A stretch of 64,000 nt of DNA, from the NCBI GenBank assembly GCA_001683735.1, contig LUGG01000025.1, positions 310,001-374,000 of the forward strand, written 5' to 3'. Each line of letters opens with the position of its first letter. The first letter of the stretch is position 1. The notes below the pieces were generated by a model. That model ran no database searches. It was not told where the DNA came from and was given only the letters and a program-made list of their open reading frames with translations. A program made the position numbers and the translations under genes. The DNA is from Grifola frondosa. Lineage: Eukaryota > Basidiomycota > Agaricomycetes > Polyporales > Grifolaceae. Positions 11,421 to 23,893 of this stretch are shown here, piece by piece.

Positions 11421-12338
11421 TCAACTTTCCCTCTCTAGCAGATTGTTGAGACATCGTGTCACGATCCCGATGCCCTCCTCGACTGCCACCCTATCTTTCT
11501 CTGATACCCTCCCGAGCAATCGTACGAACCGATCGGGATGCCATCTCCGTAGGGCCTGTCTGATACGCTCTTTGCGGGTTCGACGCCCAGAGTGCTGTGG
11601 CGACAAGATAAACACCGCAATCTTCGCGGATGTTATGTCTTCGACCCTGCGAGGCGGAGAAAACATCGGCCAAGGGACCGAGTGGAACGTGAGCTCTTCG
11701 TCCGAATCACCCGCGGATGTAAGAGCAGCCCATCTAGCCTCGTATGTGTTCCAAGCCGCTCGCTCTGCCTCATCGCGACAGGCCTTCACCCGTTCCCTCT
11801 CTTTCTCTCTTCTCTCTCGCTCTCGTGTGTCGTGAGCTGCCCTCCGCTTCTCGTACGCCATATGGCGTCGCTCAGCGTCTCGTCTGTACGCCTGGAGTCT
11901 ACGAAGCTCGTCCTGTACGGTCCTCTCTGTCTCGCGCTGCCACCGCATCGTCCGCCTCATCGTCTCGTCCCATATATTCTGTCGCTCTGTGAAAGCATCC
12001 CACAGCCCGTCCCGCATCCATGTCCTTAGCGCTTCCTGCTCTCTTCTGGTGTCCCGTTCTTGCTGCTGGTGCACCCATCGGACTGTCTCCTCGTTCTTCC
12101 GCGCCATATCTGCGATCTCCTGCTCCAGCACCCACGCGTAGGTGGTCGCCATGTGTTCCCACGGATTGCTCTCTTGGTGGCCTAGCTCATACACGTTCAG
12201 CGTGCACGATCTGCGAGGAGGAGATGGGCGAGGAAAGGCACCAATGCTCCCCGACGTTGAGTGCGAAGGACGGATTCTGTCGTGGTAGTGTGCATGCTGG
12301 GCGTACTGGGCGTAGTAATATGGAGGCTCTGGCATCAT
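11421..12338 (-). CDS. Coiled-coil protein with C-terminal HPD motif, NFKBIL1/J-domain-like
   Basis: A single exon of 305 residues; the start is the first of two consecutive ATGs (MMPEPP). The N terminus is Tyr/Pro/His-rich. Residues about 80-220 form a long, highly charged Arg/Glu coiled coil. The C terminus (about 245-305) carries KERIRQALRRWHPDRF followed by VSEKDRVAVEEGIG and a leucine-rich end. This combination, a degenerate J-like helix with HPD after a charged coil, is typical of NFKBIL1-like proteins and of an expanded group of agaric proteins. No zinc finger or transmembrane segment is seen. In true J-domains HPD stimulates Hsp70 ATPase; whether that applies here is unknown. An intronless gene among intron-rich neighbours is notable. 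Confidence 0.75.
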   Translation of the reverse strand: MMPEPPYYYAQYAQHAHYHDRIRPSHSTSGSIGAFPRPSPPRRSCTLNVYELGHQESNPWEHMATTYAWVLEQEIADMARKNEETVRWVHQQQERDTRREQEALRTWMRDGLWDAFTERQNIWDETMRRTMRWQRETERTVQDELRRLQAYRRDAERRHMAYEKRRAAHDTRERERREKERERVKACRDEAERAAWNTYEARWAALTSAGDSDEELTFHSVPWPMFSPPRRVEDITSAKIAVFILSPQHSGRRTRKERIRQALRRWHPDRFVRLLGRVSEKDRVAVEEGIGIVTRCLNNLLERES

Positions 12339-13249
12339 TGTCGCTCGCTCGATAAGTCGCAGATGGTCAGCAGGTTTCCCGTGCTCCAAAGCCTGCACAG
12401 TCGATTGTATGGGAAGCGGGCAAGGGCTTGGAGAAATGAAGATCTGTGCGACAATGGAAGGACATATGTACTGCTCCGGAGCCTCGGACGCGATCAGACT
12501 ATCGTGTTAGGGGGCTTCATGGCGTGTCTTGCCCAGCAGTTTGCCTCCCTGCCTCCTCGTGCCGGAAGCGGAGGTGTTTCTGCAGGTGGCTTTGGAAGCG
12601 CAGCTGGCTTAATCGGTTTCCTTTGTCTCTACCGCTCCGTCCTCCTTGAGAGTGAGAGAAAGTTTATCTTACATTTTTTCCGACTCCCGAGCAAGAGTTC
12701 TGCATTCTTCATTGTAGTCGCGCTGCTTTGCGCTCCGGCATCTTGCGAGTGTGACGCCAGTGGCGGCCCTCAAGAGCACGTATTTGATGGGATCGCCACA
12801 TCCTCAACGTCCAGCACTCCCCTTTTTGGGCATCTCGCGGGCCAGTGACTGGACATGTCTGAAGATACTGTAGGAATGCTCTCAGGAATGTCTCCGTTGG
12901 ATGATGCATGGTCTGTAATCATGTAGTGTTCAACGTCCGACTGGAAGCGTGAAAGACACGAGGATGATCATACACGAGCCTTCGTAGATTAGGCCTGCGT
13001 TCCGCTCCCCGCGTGTCAGAACTCAACTGCGCGAGGCTACGTGGAGGGTAGAGCTGTTGCTTGAGCCGTCCGGCGATAGACTATGAAGCCCAGCGATCGC
13101 GCAGGCTCGGTCCGCCAAACGTATCAAGCGCGCGTAACACAACGTTCATATTTCGACGGTGAAAAACAGCTGGTACACAGACTAGTCTTACCAATAACCA
13201 TTAAGCTATAGAACAGAATGACGCGGGCTCCATATCCGGCACAGGCGCC
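12339..13249. other. Intergenic, upstream of the HPD-motif gene
   Basis: Around 900 bases between the stop of the DUF6534 gene and the start of the coiled-coil gene, both on the minus strand. A plus-strand frame at 12261-12848 includes a hydrophobic stretch but overlaps the neighbouring gene and matches no family I know. Nothing else is supported. Confidence 0.4.
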
Positions 13250-15368
13250 TCAGTCCCTGGAGCTGCCCGGACTCTTGATACTATGCTGGCTGACAACATC
13301 GTCCGGCATGTCGTCCGCGACACAGTCGATGGTTTTGTCCACGGTGATCTGCAGCTGCGCGGGGGATCAGTTGTACAGCCTCCGCAGGCAGGAACGGCGC
13401 ACGCACCCTTGTGCCTCCGAGATTGAGTTCGTCGGCGTTCTGCAGGAACCGTTGTCAGATTTAGATTAAGTGGATGAGAGGAGAACGGGAGTCGCACCGA
13501 CTGGCGTTTGGCTCCGCGCAGGCGCTGCGAGACGCTTTGCGGGAAGATGACCGGCAGGCGGTGGGCGCTGGTCGACTGCGACTCGCTAGCAGCCCTCAGC
13601 ATCTTCCGCGCGTTCATGCTGCAGGGGTTCAGCGAGACGTGCCTGGCGGATATGAAGGAATGACACTCACGAGGCGAGAAAGGAATTGGCATAGACTGCG
13701 ATAACGGGGGTTAGTCGGCGCAAGATGCGGAAGGTTTCATTTGAGTACGCACGCTTGCTGATGGCGAAGTGCAGCCCAAGATAGATAAGGACATGAGGCT
13801 TCGCGAGCCACTGCACGAGATAGCAACGCGACGTGAGCATGGATCGCTGAGACTATCTGGTTGGCGCTCACGAAGATGAGGGAGACGAGTGTAGTAAGAC
13901 TGCGCGAGCCCGTTAGCGGCCATCCAGCAGATCCATTCACTCTGTTCGGCGTACCAAGTGAGCATGCCGTTTTCAAGAGTGTACAATGTGACGGAATCTA
14001 GGATGTGGTCGAACCTACGAATCAATCCGCGGTCAGTGCGGTCATCAGGGGGCCGGACAAGGCGATCCACCTTCCACTACCAGTGCGATTTCGCCGCAGG
14101 TAGTAGCACAGGGCGCTTGTTATCATGACGTCTACCATGGAAGCCAGTATGAGGCCTGTGGTGAAGACCCACTGCGCGAACAACCACGAAGGTAAATAAT
14201 ATGGTAACAATGGACATAGTATGGGATTTACTTTAAAACGGTCAAAAAATATGGAGAAGCTCCCAAGGATAATTCTATTATGGCCAGGAATTAACATATG
14301 TTATAAGGAGGTAAGTGGTGAGTGAGGAGAGTAAATGAACATACAGTTCTGCCGCTGTGACTGTAATTGGTTTGCTGAGTATTCTATGCATTGTGATTTA
14401 ATTATGTGACCCACCGAAAGCGGCCACTACATAATTCAAACAATCGTCAGGGCTTATCAATTGAGCATAAGATTATTTCTTACCTACTCGGCCCAGTGCC
14501 AGGAGAATCTTAACTCAGGTTAACCTTAAGGAATAACGAGAGAGAATTGGGGCTTACGATTGGCACGGTAACCCAGTAATTCCTCTTACTGACTACGATT
14601 CAATAAGTATAAGACATGACATCTGACATGGAAGCATGCATGACTCACGCAGGAATAGACGGAACGCAAAGAACCTAACCAAATAGTGAGCATAAGTATA
14701 AAATATGAGCAGGTTGACATACCAATGCACAAAGAATGTGATGACCGCCTGCAGTAACATACATTAGATATGTCGAAACTCGGCAGGTTACAATAACCGT
14801 ACTGTCAACGCGATAGAAATCTGACGGTGCTGTCTGTAAGTATACACCATCACAATATTCCTAACAACGTACTCCAACAGTCCTAAAACCACCGAGTCAG
14901 CATCAGTGCCGCAAACTTCAAACGTTCACGCACCAAAAAACATGGTCTGTGATATCCATATCACCAAAACTCTCGACAAAATACATGTAGTTCACAGCGC
15001 ACACCATGGCGGCATGGAGCATATCTATCAGGCTGGCAGGAGAGAACTTTCAGCACGGACCATGTACGAAAGTATCGGACGCACAACACGCCTGCAACCT
15101 GGAAATCTCTCAGTTCGCGCCCGCACAACTTTCGGATGGGATCGCCGGGGTACTTTACCTTCAGTTTTGTAGGCCAACGGTCCCGTGTGAAAAACCGGAA
15201 GTAGATGGCGGTCTGCATCGCAACAATCCCAGATAAACTGGAGTATAGTGCATATGAAGATCAGTGGACAATTTTCATGCATGGATAAAGTTAGACTCAC
15301 GCAGTGCACACCATACCACCCAAGAGAAGGGACCCCAAGCTCGTTTTCAGTGAAGACTCAGTGATCAT
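13250..15368 (-). CDS. DUF6534 multi-pass membrane protein
   Basis: Recognised exons, in transcript order, are 15368-15301, 15237-15159, 15046-14965, 14882-14848, 14748-14723, 14674-14649, 14592-14558, then an unresolved part, 14171-14071, 14014-13955, 13899-13872, 13810-13753, 13695-13671, 13618-13498, 13439-13407 and 13354-13250. Phases agree at every resolved junction. Diagnostic family segments are MQTAIYFRFFTRDRW, DMLHAAMVCAVNYMYFVE, FFVHWFFAFRLFLLSKRNYW, SMVDVMITSALCYYLRRNRTG, LYTLENGMLT and SKLYANSFLASMNARK. These are hydrophobic helices of the agaric DUF6534 family, whose function is unknown; the cytosolic tail is Ser-rich. Between 14172 and 14557 one or two short exons exist (ILLALGR and LGSFSIFFDRFK are visible), but their borders are uncertain. 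No frame break was found. Confidence 0.8.
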
Positions 15369-16558
15369 GATTAACCGTTATCCTTGAGCGAGAGGTAATC
15401 CAGCATGCACAGACGAATACGAAAGGGAAAAGCAGCCACGGAGCGGAGGAAACACGCTGCGCCTTTTTGAACGGAACGGTCCCGATTTCAGGTTCTCCCA
15501 GCCATGCAAAAGCTCCCAAGTCACGGCTATCCGCTACGCTTGATCACCAGACCGCTAGGGAGACCGTCTCGGTTATCCCGGTGTGGGCCGACAACGATAC
15601 CGCGACACCGCGGGAGTGCGCCATCTGAGTCCTTGATGGAGCGAAAAGCCGAGAAGGCGAGAAGTGGTTTCCAAGGGTTCCAAGCAGACGGCGATCAACC
15701 AGAAACCGTGCGCATGCAGCGGGAGCGAGACTAGCTTGCCTTGTTTTCCCCGCATCACGGTGTCCGATACGTAGGCGAAGATTACGCGCCTTCCAGTGTG
15801 GGGTATCGCCAAGCGCAACGAGCCAAGCAGGCGGCTTGCAGCTTCTGAAGGTAAAAATTGGATTCCATCTCCTTCTATTCGATGCCTGCTCGGGGAGCTG
15901 AACGATGCGTCGCACCCTTCAGGAACTGAAACATTTACCATCGTAGCATCGATCAGGTGGCAGTCAAACCACGAAACAGGCGCTGTATGCAAAAAAGGTG
16001 CTTATGTTGCCACAATATTCTTCTTCGACCGGGAGGTTGCTACGAGTAGTATTGAGTAGTATTTATGGACGTGACGGTGTGTCGTACAATATGCAGGGTC
16101 GGATGAAGAGAGAAGACTGAGCGGCCTCCAGCGAATACTTACCAGGACGTACCTGTTCACGCGCAGGCGAACGCCGAACTGCAGGACATTCAATTAGTGT
16201 TACAAACACACGGAACAACCACGGTCCCGCGGATGAGTCGATACAAGGAAGATCGCACCTATGGCTATCACCGACTGCTGGTCGCCAGCTGTGTGCCCGA
16301 GGTCGCATGCGCAGCGCACAGCCAGTGCTGAAAGTACCTTGTTCTTCATGCAATATTCAGAGTGATCTTGGTCTGGACTGCCGCCAATTAATGGTCATCA
16401 GAGTCGGAGTACTTACCACCCCGTGGGGTAACATCCCACATCGATCGTGACCCATGTGATACTCATGACAGAAATGCACAAAACAACGCGACACATTGAC
16501 ATTACAAAATACAACTACAAAACATCTCTGCTAAACCATCATACAACAAGACCGGCGA
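15369..16558. other. Intergenic between DUF6534 and polyubiquitin genes
   Basis: About 1.2 kb. Overlapping minus-strand frames at 15540-15992 look coding-like in base composition but translate to no family I recognise in any frame. Fragments such as FGVRLRVNRY near 16150 sit between possible splice sites, so a diverged or relic gene is possible. Confidence 0.35.
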
Positions 16559-18695
<2,137 letters not shown>

Positions 18696-19636
18696 ATGTC
18701 CAACACAGTTACCACTAAGCTGCTCTACTTCTCCCCTCCTGCTGACGGCTCCAGCCCCTTCATTTATATCAATGCCGACCCCGCTAGCGGAACTCGTCGG
18801 AGGAATTGGGAGCATGAGCCGCATGATGTGCAAGTCGAGAATATTCGAGGCAAGGAAGATACTTTCTCGCTCGACGGCTCCGGCTTCCAGTACGGCAGAC
18901 GTGCATCGACCCACGAGTCGTTCTTGAGCAATGGCGCGGTCGAAAGAGAGTACTACCCGGAGTCGATCGCGCTCGTGAAGGAGCTGACGGGCGCCAGCAG
19001 GGTTGTACCATTTGATCATAGTAAGCACAGTATTATGAACTCACTGGGCTTAGCATTAACGCCAGTCTTACAGCGATTCGTCGCCGTCGTCCTGGCGAAG
19101 TTGATGATTCTCCCGAGAAGCGTCAGCCGGTCCCGCAAGTCCACGTTGACCAAACTCCCCAGTCTGCCAGAGCCCGCGTCGAACGCCACCTCCCTGCTGA
19201 GGACGTTCCGGAGCTCCTCGCGCACCGCTTCCAGATCATCAATCTCTGGCGCCCCATTGCGGAGCCCGCCTACGACTGGCCGCTCGCGCTCTGCGACTTC
19301 GCCAGCGTCGACGCCAAGAACGACTTGGTCCCGGTGGCGCTGAAGTACCCCGACCGCGATGGGGAGACGTTCGGCGTAAATTCAACCCGAACCACAAGTT
19401 CAAATATTTGCGCGGGATGGAACCGGACGAGTTCGTGTTGATCAAATGGTGTTTATATATCTGGCTGTATTTTACTTGTCTCAGTGCTGATCGACCGACT
19501 GCACAGTTATGATTCTAGGGATGATGGCAAGACGGCGAGCTTCACCCCACATACTGCCTTCGAGGATCCGACCACGCCGCCCGGTGCACCTTTGAGGGAG
19601 TCGATTGAGCTTCGGTTATTGGTTTTCTATGATTGA
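18696..19636 (+). CDS. CmcJ/NvfI/asaB-like protein, copy 1, one frame break
   Basis: Exons 18696-19020, 19074-19448 and 19507-19636. Family landmarks in order are VENIRGKEDTFSLDGSGFQ, EYYPESIALVKELTGASRVV, VHVDQTP, HRFQIINLWRPI, DWPLALCDFASVD, YPDRDGETFGV, GMEPDEFVLIKWYDS and FTPHTAFEDPTTP, ending LRLLVFYD. This is the CmcJ/NvfI/EfuI-related family (also listed as asaB hydroxylase/desaturase), built on a 2-oxoglutarate/Fe(II) dioxygenase-like core; members tailor fungal secondary metabolites. The substrate is unknown. At 19378-19380 (AAA) one base appears to be missing: downstream homology continues only in the shifted frame. Intron positions and phases match copy 2 at 22954-23893. Confidence 0.8.
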
Positions 19637-19710
19637 GATTTGTTGTGTTGTTCAAACCCCTAATACAGTACACATATTATTTATGATTTTGAAACTTATA
19701 ATAGGCGCGT

Positions 19711-19790
19711 GAACCCGTGGCGCAGTGGTAGCGCGTGAGATTCCAGTGGGGAAATCCTCAAGGTCATCCGTTCAATCCGGGTCGGGTTCA
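19711..19790 (+). tRNA. tRNA-Trp (CCA) with an 8-base intron
   Basis: The seven-base acceptor stem GAACCCG pairs with CGGGTTC, followed by discriminator A. The D arm is GCGC-AGTGGTA-GCGC. The T arm is ATCCG-TTCAATC-CGGGT. The anticodon stem TGAGA pairs with CCTCA, with an A.C mismatch next to the loop. The loop reads TT-CCA-G, then an intron at about 19747-19754, then T. Anticodon CCA specifies tryptophan. A short T run lies about 20 bases downstream and fits RNA polymerase III termination. The gene sits just after CmcJ-like copy 1. Confidence 0.85.
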
Positions 19791-20850
19791 TTGAATTGGC
19801 CTATAAGCCCCTTTTGGCAGATGAATTCTTTTTTTGTTGCCAGTGCGGTGAAAATCAAGCGAATGAGTATTGAATATAATGAAACATATATTGAATCTCG
19901 TCGTCTAGTACAAAATGCTACCTTCAGGCTGCCCTGAACCCTTCCCGCAAAGTGATCTCCTTCCACTGATGGTCGCTACGAGGATAAAGTCAGTATCTGC
20001 TTGTCAAATCACTAACCAAAACTTGTCGGATAGATGTCAAACGTGGCCGCGTGGGTTGATCTGGGTTGATGAACTTCAAGCGCCACGGCTGGTTCAACAA
20101 CTGTTCTGTTACAGTGCGCCGCTGGGCTCCACATGGGAACATTAACGGTATATTGAGCTCTCAATACAATGAAGTCTGTGCAATTACCTGATACAAATTT
20201 TAAGCATCTGTCGCAGGGCTGTGCGGCTTCGGCCGATGACATTCATCACAAATCCTTGTACGCACCTGCGTATTTTCTCTATCGCCGTGAATTCTGACAA
20301 AGGTGACCAAATATTTCTCGCCCGCGATGCCGCGATTACAATACCCCAAATGATATCGTGTCCGGACTCTGGCGACTCGCAATCTGCGCCGGTATTGTAT
20401 GAGCCGCTCATACGGCTCGAGGAAATGCACTATAACACTCTGGATGCCAAGCGTCTGGACTCGTAGCCTTTTGCGAGAACTGCGTCGCGCATTAATTCCC
20501 AACCTCAGCCGAATAAGGCCAAATGCCGCCCTCGATCGCTCCGACGATGAACGATGTTCGGCCGCTGTTGAGTCTTTCAGTGCGATGTAATGCCATGCGG
20601 GAGATTCGTCTTGCAATGACAACAGCCAACGTGTTCATCGCCCCGCATTAACAACAGTGTTGGCGTGCTTGGTTACCCCATCGAACGCCGGAACACGATA
20701 CTATTATGAGATGACCGCCGCTGCGGCGAACATCTTCCTCAGATGTGAGTGGTCCTCGAGGATAAAAAGCCAGCGTGTTGCGGGGCTGGTCTGCACCACG
20801 TCGCCGCCGTTCTTTTCTCTTCAAGCCATTTCTTCCAGTTCCTCGGCAGC
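19791..20850. other. Intergenic before the peroxidase gene
   Basis: About 1 kb. A minus-strand frame at 20200-20622 is Arg-rich and has no recognisable domain. Near 20010-20140 a minus-strand segment is rich in Pro and Trp but could not be assigned. Much of this should be the peroxidase promoter. Confidence 0.35.
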
Positions 20851-20859
20851 TATAAATAC
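20851..20859 (+). promoter_or_regulatory. TATA box of the peroxidase gene
   Basis: TATAAATAC lies 30 bases before the peroxidase ATG at 20881, a usual spacing for highly inducible fungal genes with short leaders. Confidence 0.65.
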
Positions 20860-20880
20860 TTGGTATTCGTGATACAAACA

Positions 20881-22651
20881 ATGGTTCGCGGACCTTCGTC
20901 TCTTTCCTTGCACTTGCTGTGACAGCATCCGCATTACCTTCTCCGAACAAGAGAGCTTCGTGCAGTAACGGAAGGACTGTCAACGACCCTAAGGTAGGCT
21001 ATCCTTCCATGTCCTGCACGAAAATTTACTCATATCAGGCCTTCAGTGTTGTGTCTGGTTTGACGTCCTTGATGACATCCAAGAGAACCTGTTAGTGTTC
21101 AGTATCATGATCTTTGTGGTCAAAGTTGACTTCCATTTGTTTAATACAGCTTCCATAACTCTCAGTGCGATGATACAGCGCACGAATCTCTTCGTGTATG
21201 TGAAGCATGTCTTCGTAGCCTTGCTGTGACTGATTTCTGAGCTATAGCTCACTTTCCACGATGCCATCGGTTTCTCTACGGCGCTGACAGACCAAGGGTC
21301 TTCGGGTATGTTCCCGACTTTTTATCGATACCACTGCTCGTACTAACACAATATGATGCAGTGGAGGCGGAGCCGGTAAGTTGATACCCACCGTCGTGAT
21401 CAAAGTGCTGTACTAAATTGTCACAGATGGATCTATCATGGCATTCTCCGACATCGAGACAAACTACGGCGCGAACATCGGCCTGGACGACATTGTCGAA
21501 GAACAGCGTCTGTTCGCTCTCAAGCACCACGTCTCCTTCGGCGACTTGTACATGTCCTCCTCTGATGACATTCATGTTGGGCTGATTTCCTGCTTCCCAT
21601 AGCATCCAGTTCGCTGGGGCTGTCGGAGCTGCCAACTGCAACGGCGGCCCACAGATCGCGTTCTTCGCTGGGCGCCCGAAAGCCACGCAAGCGCCCCGGA
21701 CTTTCTCGTGCCCGAGCCTCAGAATACGACGGACCAGCTGATCAGCCGCATGGCGGATGCAGGCTTTAGCGCCGTCGAGCTCGTGTGGCTACTCGTCTCG
21801 CACACGGTCGCCGCGCAGGAGAGGATCGACACGGTGAGCGATTTCTAAGACTATCGCGTGGAAATGTGCGTGTTCATCGTGTCGGGGATGCAGACGATTC
21901 CTGGGGCCCCTTTCGACTCGACCCCTACGACTTCGATTCGCAGTTCTTTGTGGAGGTATAATAACGAATCTATAACATACATGGATATTTATTATGTGTG
22001 TAGACTTTGCTCAACGGCACCATGGTCCCACGGGACGGCATCAAGACAGGCGAGTCTCCCTCTCCTTACCCAGGCGAATTCAGACTGCAGTCGGATTTTG
22101 AAGTCGCCAGGTACGCGCTCCACCAACCATAGTGTCTGCCCTCACACTTACCTCCGTCTGTCTAGGGACTCCCGTACAGCCTGCGAGTGGCAGAATATGA
22201 TCGGTGCGTGCCCACCGCCCTCTCCCACTAACCATAGCTAACCATCCTAATCTTCTCCTGGACGCGCACCAGTCAACCGCACGAACATGGTGTCAAAGTT
22301 CGAGCTGGTCATGAAGAAGCTGTCGCTCGTGGGACAGAACGAGAGCGCGCTCACTGACTGCTCGGACGTCATACCTGTCCCACAGGGCTACGTGCGGGCG
22401 CCCCACCTTCCCGCCGGCAAGTCGCTCGCCGATATTCAGGCGTCATGCAGCTCGACGCCCTTTCCGAACCTCTCGGTTGATGCGGGTAAGTGTGCTGCTT
22501 TTCTGACGGAGATGCCATGGCTGACGTGCGTTGTAGGTCCGGTTACAACGATTGCTCCTGTGTAAGTGTCAGTACTTTGGGGCGTTTATGACGTTAATGC
22601 TCTCTTTCTCGTAGTCCCACTCAGGGATCAGCATCTTTCGGGACTTTTTAG
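20881..22651 (+). CDS. Class II heme peroxidase (ligninolytic type), several one-base frame breaks
   Basis: Thirteen exons (20881-20993, 21047-21090, 21150-21195, 21248-21305, 21362-21375, 21427-21547, 21603-21833, 21894-21955, 22004-22110, 22166-22203, 22273-22485, 22537-22561, 22615-22651), about 370 residues as usual for the family. A signal peptide ([12 protein letters not shown]) and a KR pro-site precede the mature CSNGRTVND. Visible residues include the distal Arg/His in [13 protein letters not shown], the calcium loop GGGADGS, the proximal His in [10 protein letters not shown] and ACEW near the end. The Trp before that His matches the surface radical Trp of versatile and lignin peroxidases. 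The Mn-site positions read Asp (QCDDTAHE), Glu and Asp (FDSTP). Secreted, it would oxidise lignin or Mn(II) with H2O2. One base is missing near 20884, 21300, 21690 and 21930. Exon 5 is only 14 nt. Confidence 0.85.
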
Positions 22652-22953
22652 CTTTCGACTGGACCACTTGCTACGCATAATATTGATGCGGTCATATTCA
22701 ATCATTCGTTTATTTTCAACATTCATTTAGCGTCGGATGTCCGCTGTAAGATGCATAGTCACTGGGGTTGGACTGCGATGGACGCACATGGTGTAGAATG
22801 CTGGTAGCAACGATCACTACGTTGTGAAATATACGATATCAGGTATCATCATGGAAGTTCAACAAGCTGTCAAGGATCCAGTAAAGAGAATGATCTGCAA
22901 TGTATATACATGAGTAATTCAGTCTCCCACAGGAACTGTTTTACATCCCCACT
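22652..22953. other. Convergent 3' spacer
   Basis: About 300 AT-rich bases between the convergent 3' ends of the peroxidase and CmcJ-like copy 2. Nothing else is visible. Confidence 0.5.
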
Positions 22954-23893
22954 TCAGTCATAGAACACTAACAAGCGAAGCTCGATGGACTCTCTGAACA
23001 GGGCGTCTTTCGGGGTGCTCGGGTCGGCGAATGCGGTATGCGGAGTGAATTGTGCCACCCCTCCTTTGAATCATAGCTAATTTATGATCAATCAGCACCC
23101 ACTCTCCAGCTAAACAAACTGCCGGCACATACCACTTGATCAACACGAACTCCTCGGGCTCCATGCCCCTCAAATACGTCCACTTCTGGTCCGAGCTGTG
23201 CTTCACGCCAAACGTCTCCCCGTCGCGGTCCGGATACTTGAGCGTGACAGGCGCGAGGTCTCGCGCGGGGTCGACGCTATGGAAATCGCACAGCGCGAGC
23301 GGCCAGTCGAGCGCGGCGTGCGCGATCGGGCGCCAGAGGTTGATGATCTGAAATCGGCGCGCGAGGAGCGCGGGCACGTCCTCGGCGGGGAGGTGGCGAT
23401 GCACTCGCGCGACTGCAGCAGCGGGTGTCTGGTCGACGTGCACGATCGTAGCAGGTTGGCGGTTGGACGGCAAGAACCCGTCCTCAGCCGGGTTGCGGCG
23501 GCGGATTGCTACGCATTATACTCAGCTCAAGCTCTTGCGAGAAAATAAGGGCTGTCACTCACTGTGGTCAAACACCACGACGCGGCTCGCGCCTGTGATG
23601 TCTTTGACGAAGTCGATGGACTCGGGGTAATATTCGCGCTTGACGGCTTCATCGTCCACAAACGCGGTGTGCGTCGCTGCACGACGGAAGAACTGGAAGC
23701 CGGCGGTGTCGAGTGTCACCGTATGCTCTTTGCCGCGCAGGTTATCAACTTGCACTTTGTGCTTCTCTTGCACCGAGTTCGTGCGCGGGATCCCGGAGTC
23801 CGGGACCCACTCGACGATACTGTAGGCGTGCGCACCGTCCAGAGGGGGAGCGAAGAAGGTGAATTCGGCACGGACAGTGTCTGTGACAGTCAT
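22954..23893 (-). CDS. CmcJ/NvfI/asaB-like protein, copy 2, one frame break
   Basis: Exons 23893-23563, 23508-23133 and 23076-22954 share both intron positions and phases (1 and 2) with copy 1. Family segments are VQVDNLRGKEHTVTLD, EYYPESIDFVKDITGASRVVVFDH, IVHVDQTP, RRFQIINLWRPI, DWPLALCDFHSVD, YPDRDGETFGV and GMEPEEFVLIKWYDS. In the last exon the frame breaks at the four-base C run (plus strand 23058-23061); one more base restores FTPHTAFADPSTP and the end LRLLVFYD. Without it the protein would end at about 22968 with an unrelated tail. A probable role is oxidative tailoring of a secondary metabolite. A TATA-like element (TATAAAG on this strand) lies at about 23937-23944. The two copies flank the peroxidase. 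Confidence 0.8.

Noticed and set aside
12261..12848. Plus-strand frame with a hydrophobic stretch
   Set aside because: It overlaps the coiled-coil gene start, has no family match and no plausible structure.
15544..15992. Minus-strand frames between DUF6534 and polyubiquitin
   Set aside because: Two overlapping frames with no motif; neither can be joined by convincing splice sites.
20200..20622. Minus-strand frame of 140 residues before the peroxidase
   Set aside because: No recognisable domain, start context or splice partner; it overlaps other open frames.
20881..22651. Peroxidase as a pseudogene
   Set aside because: The breaks are single-base shifts like those seen in essential genes of the window, and all active-site residues remain.
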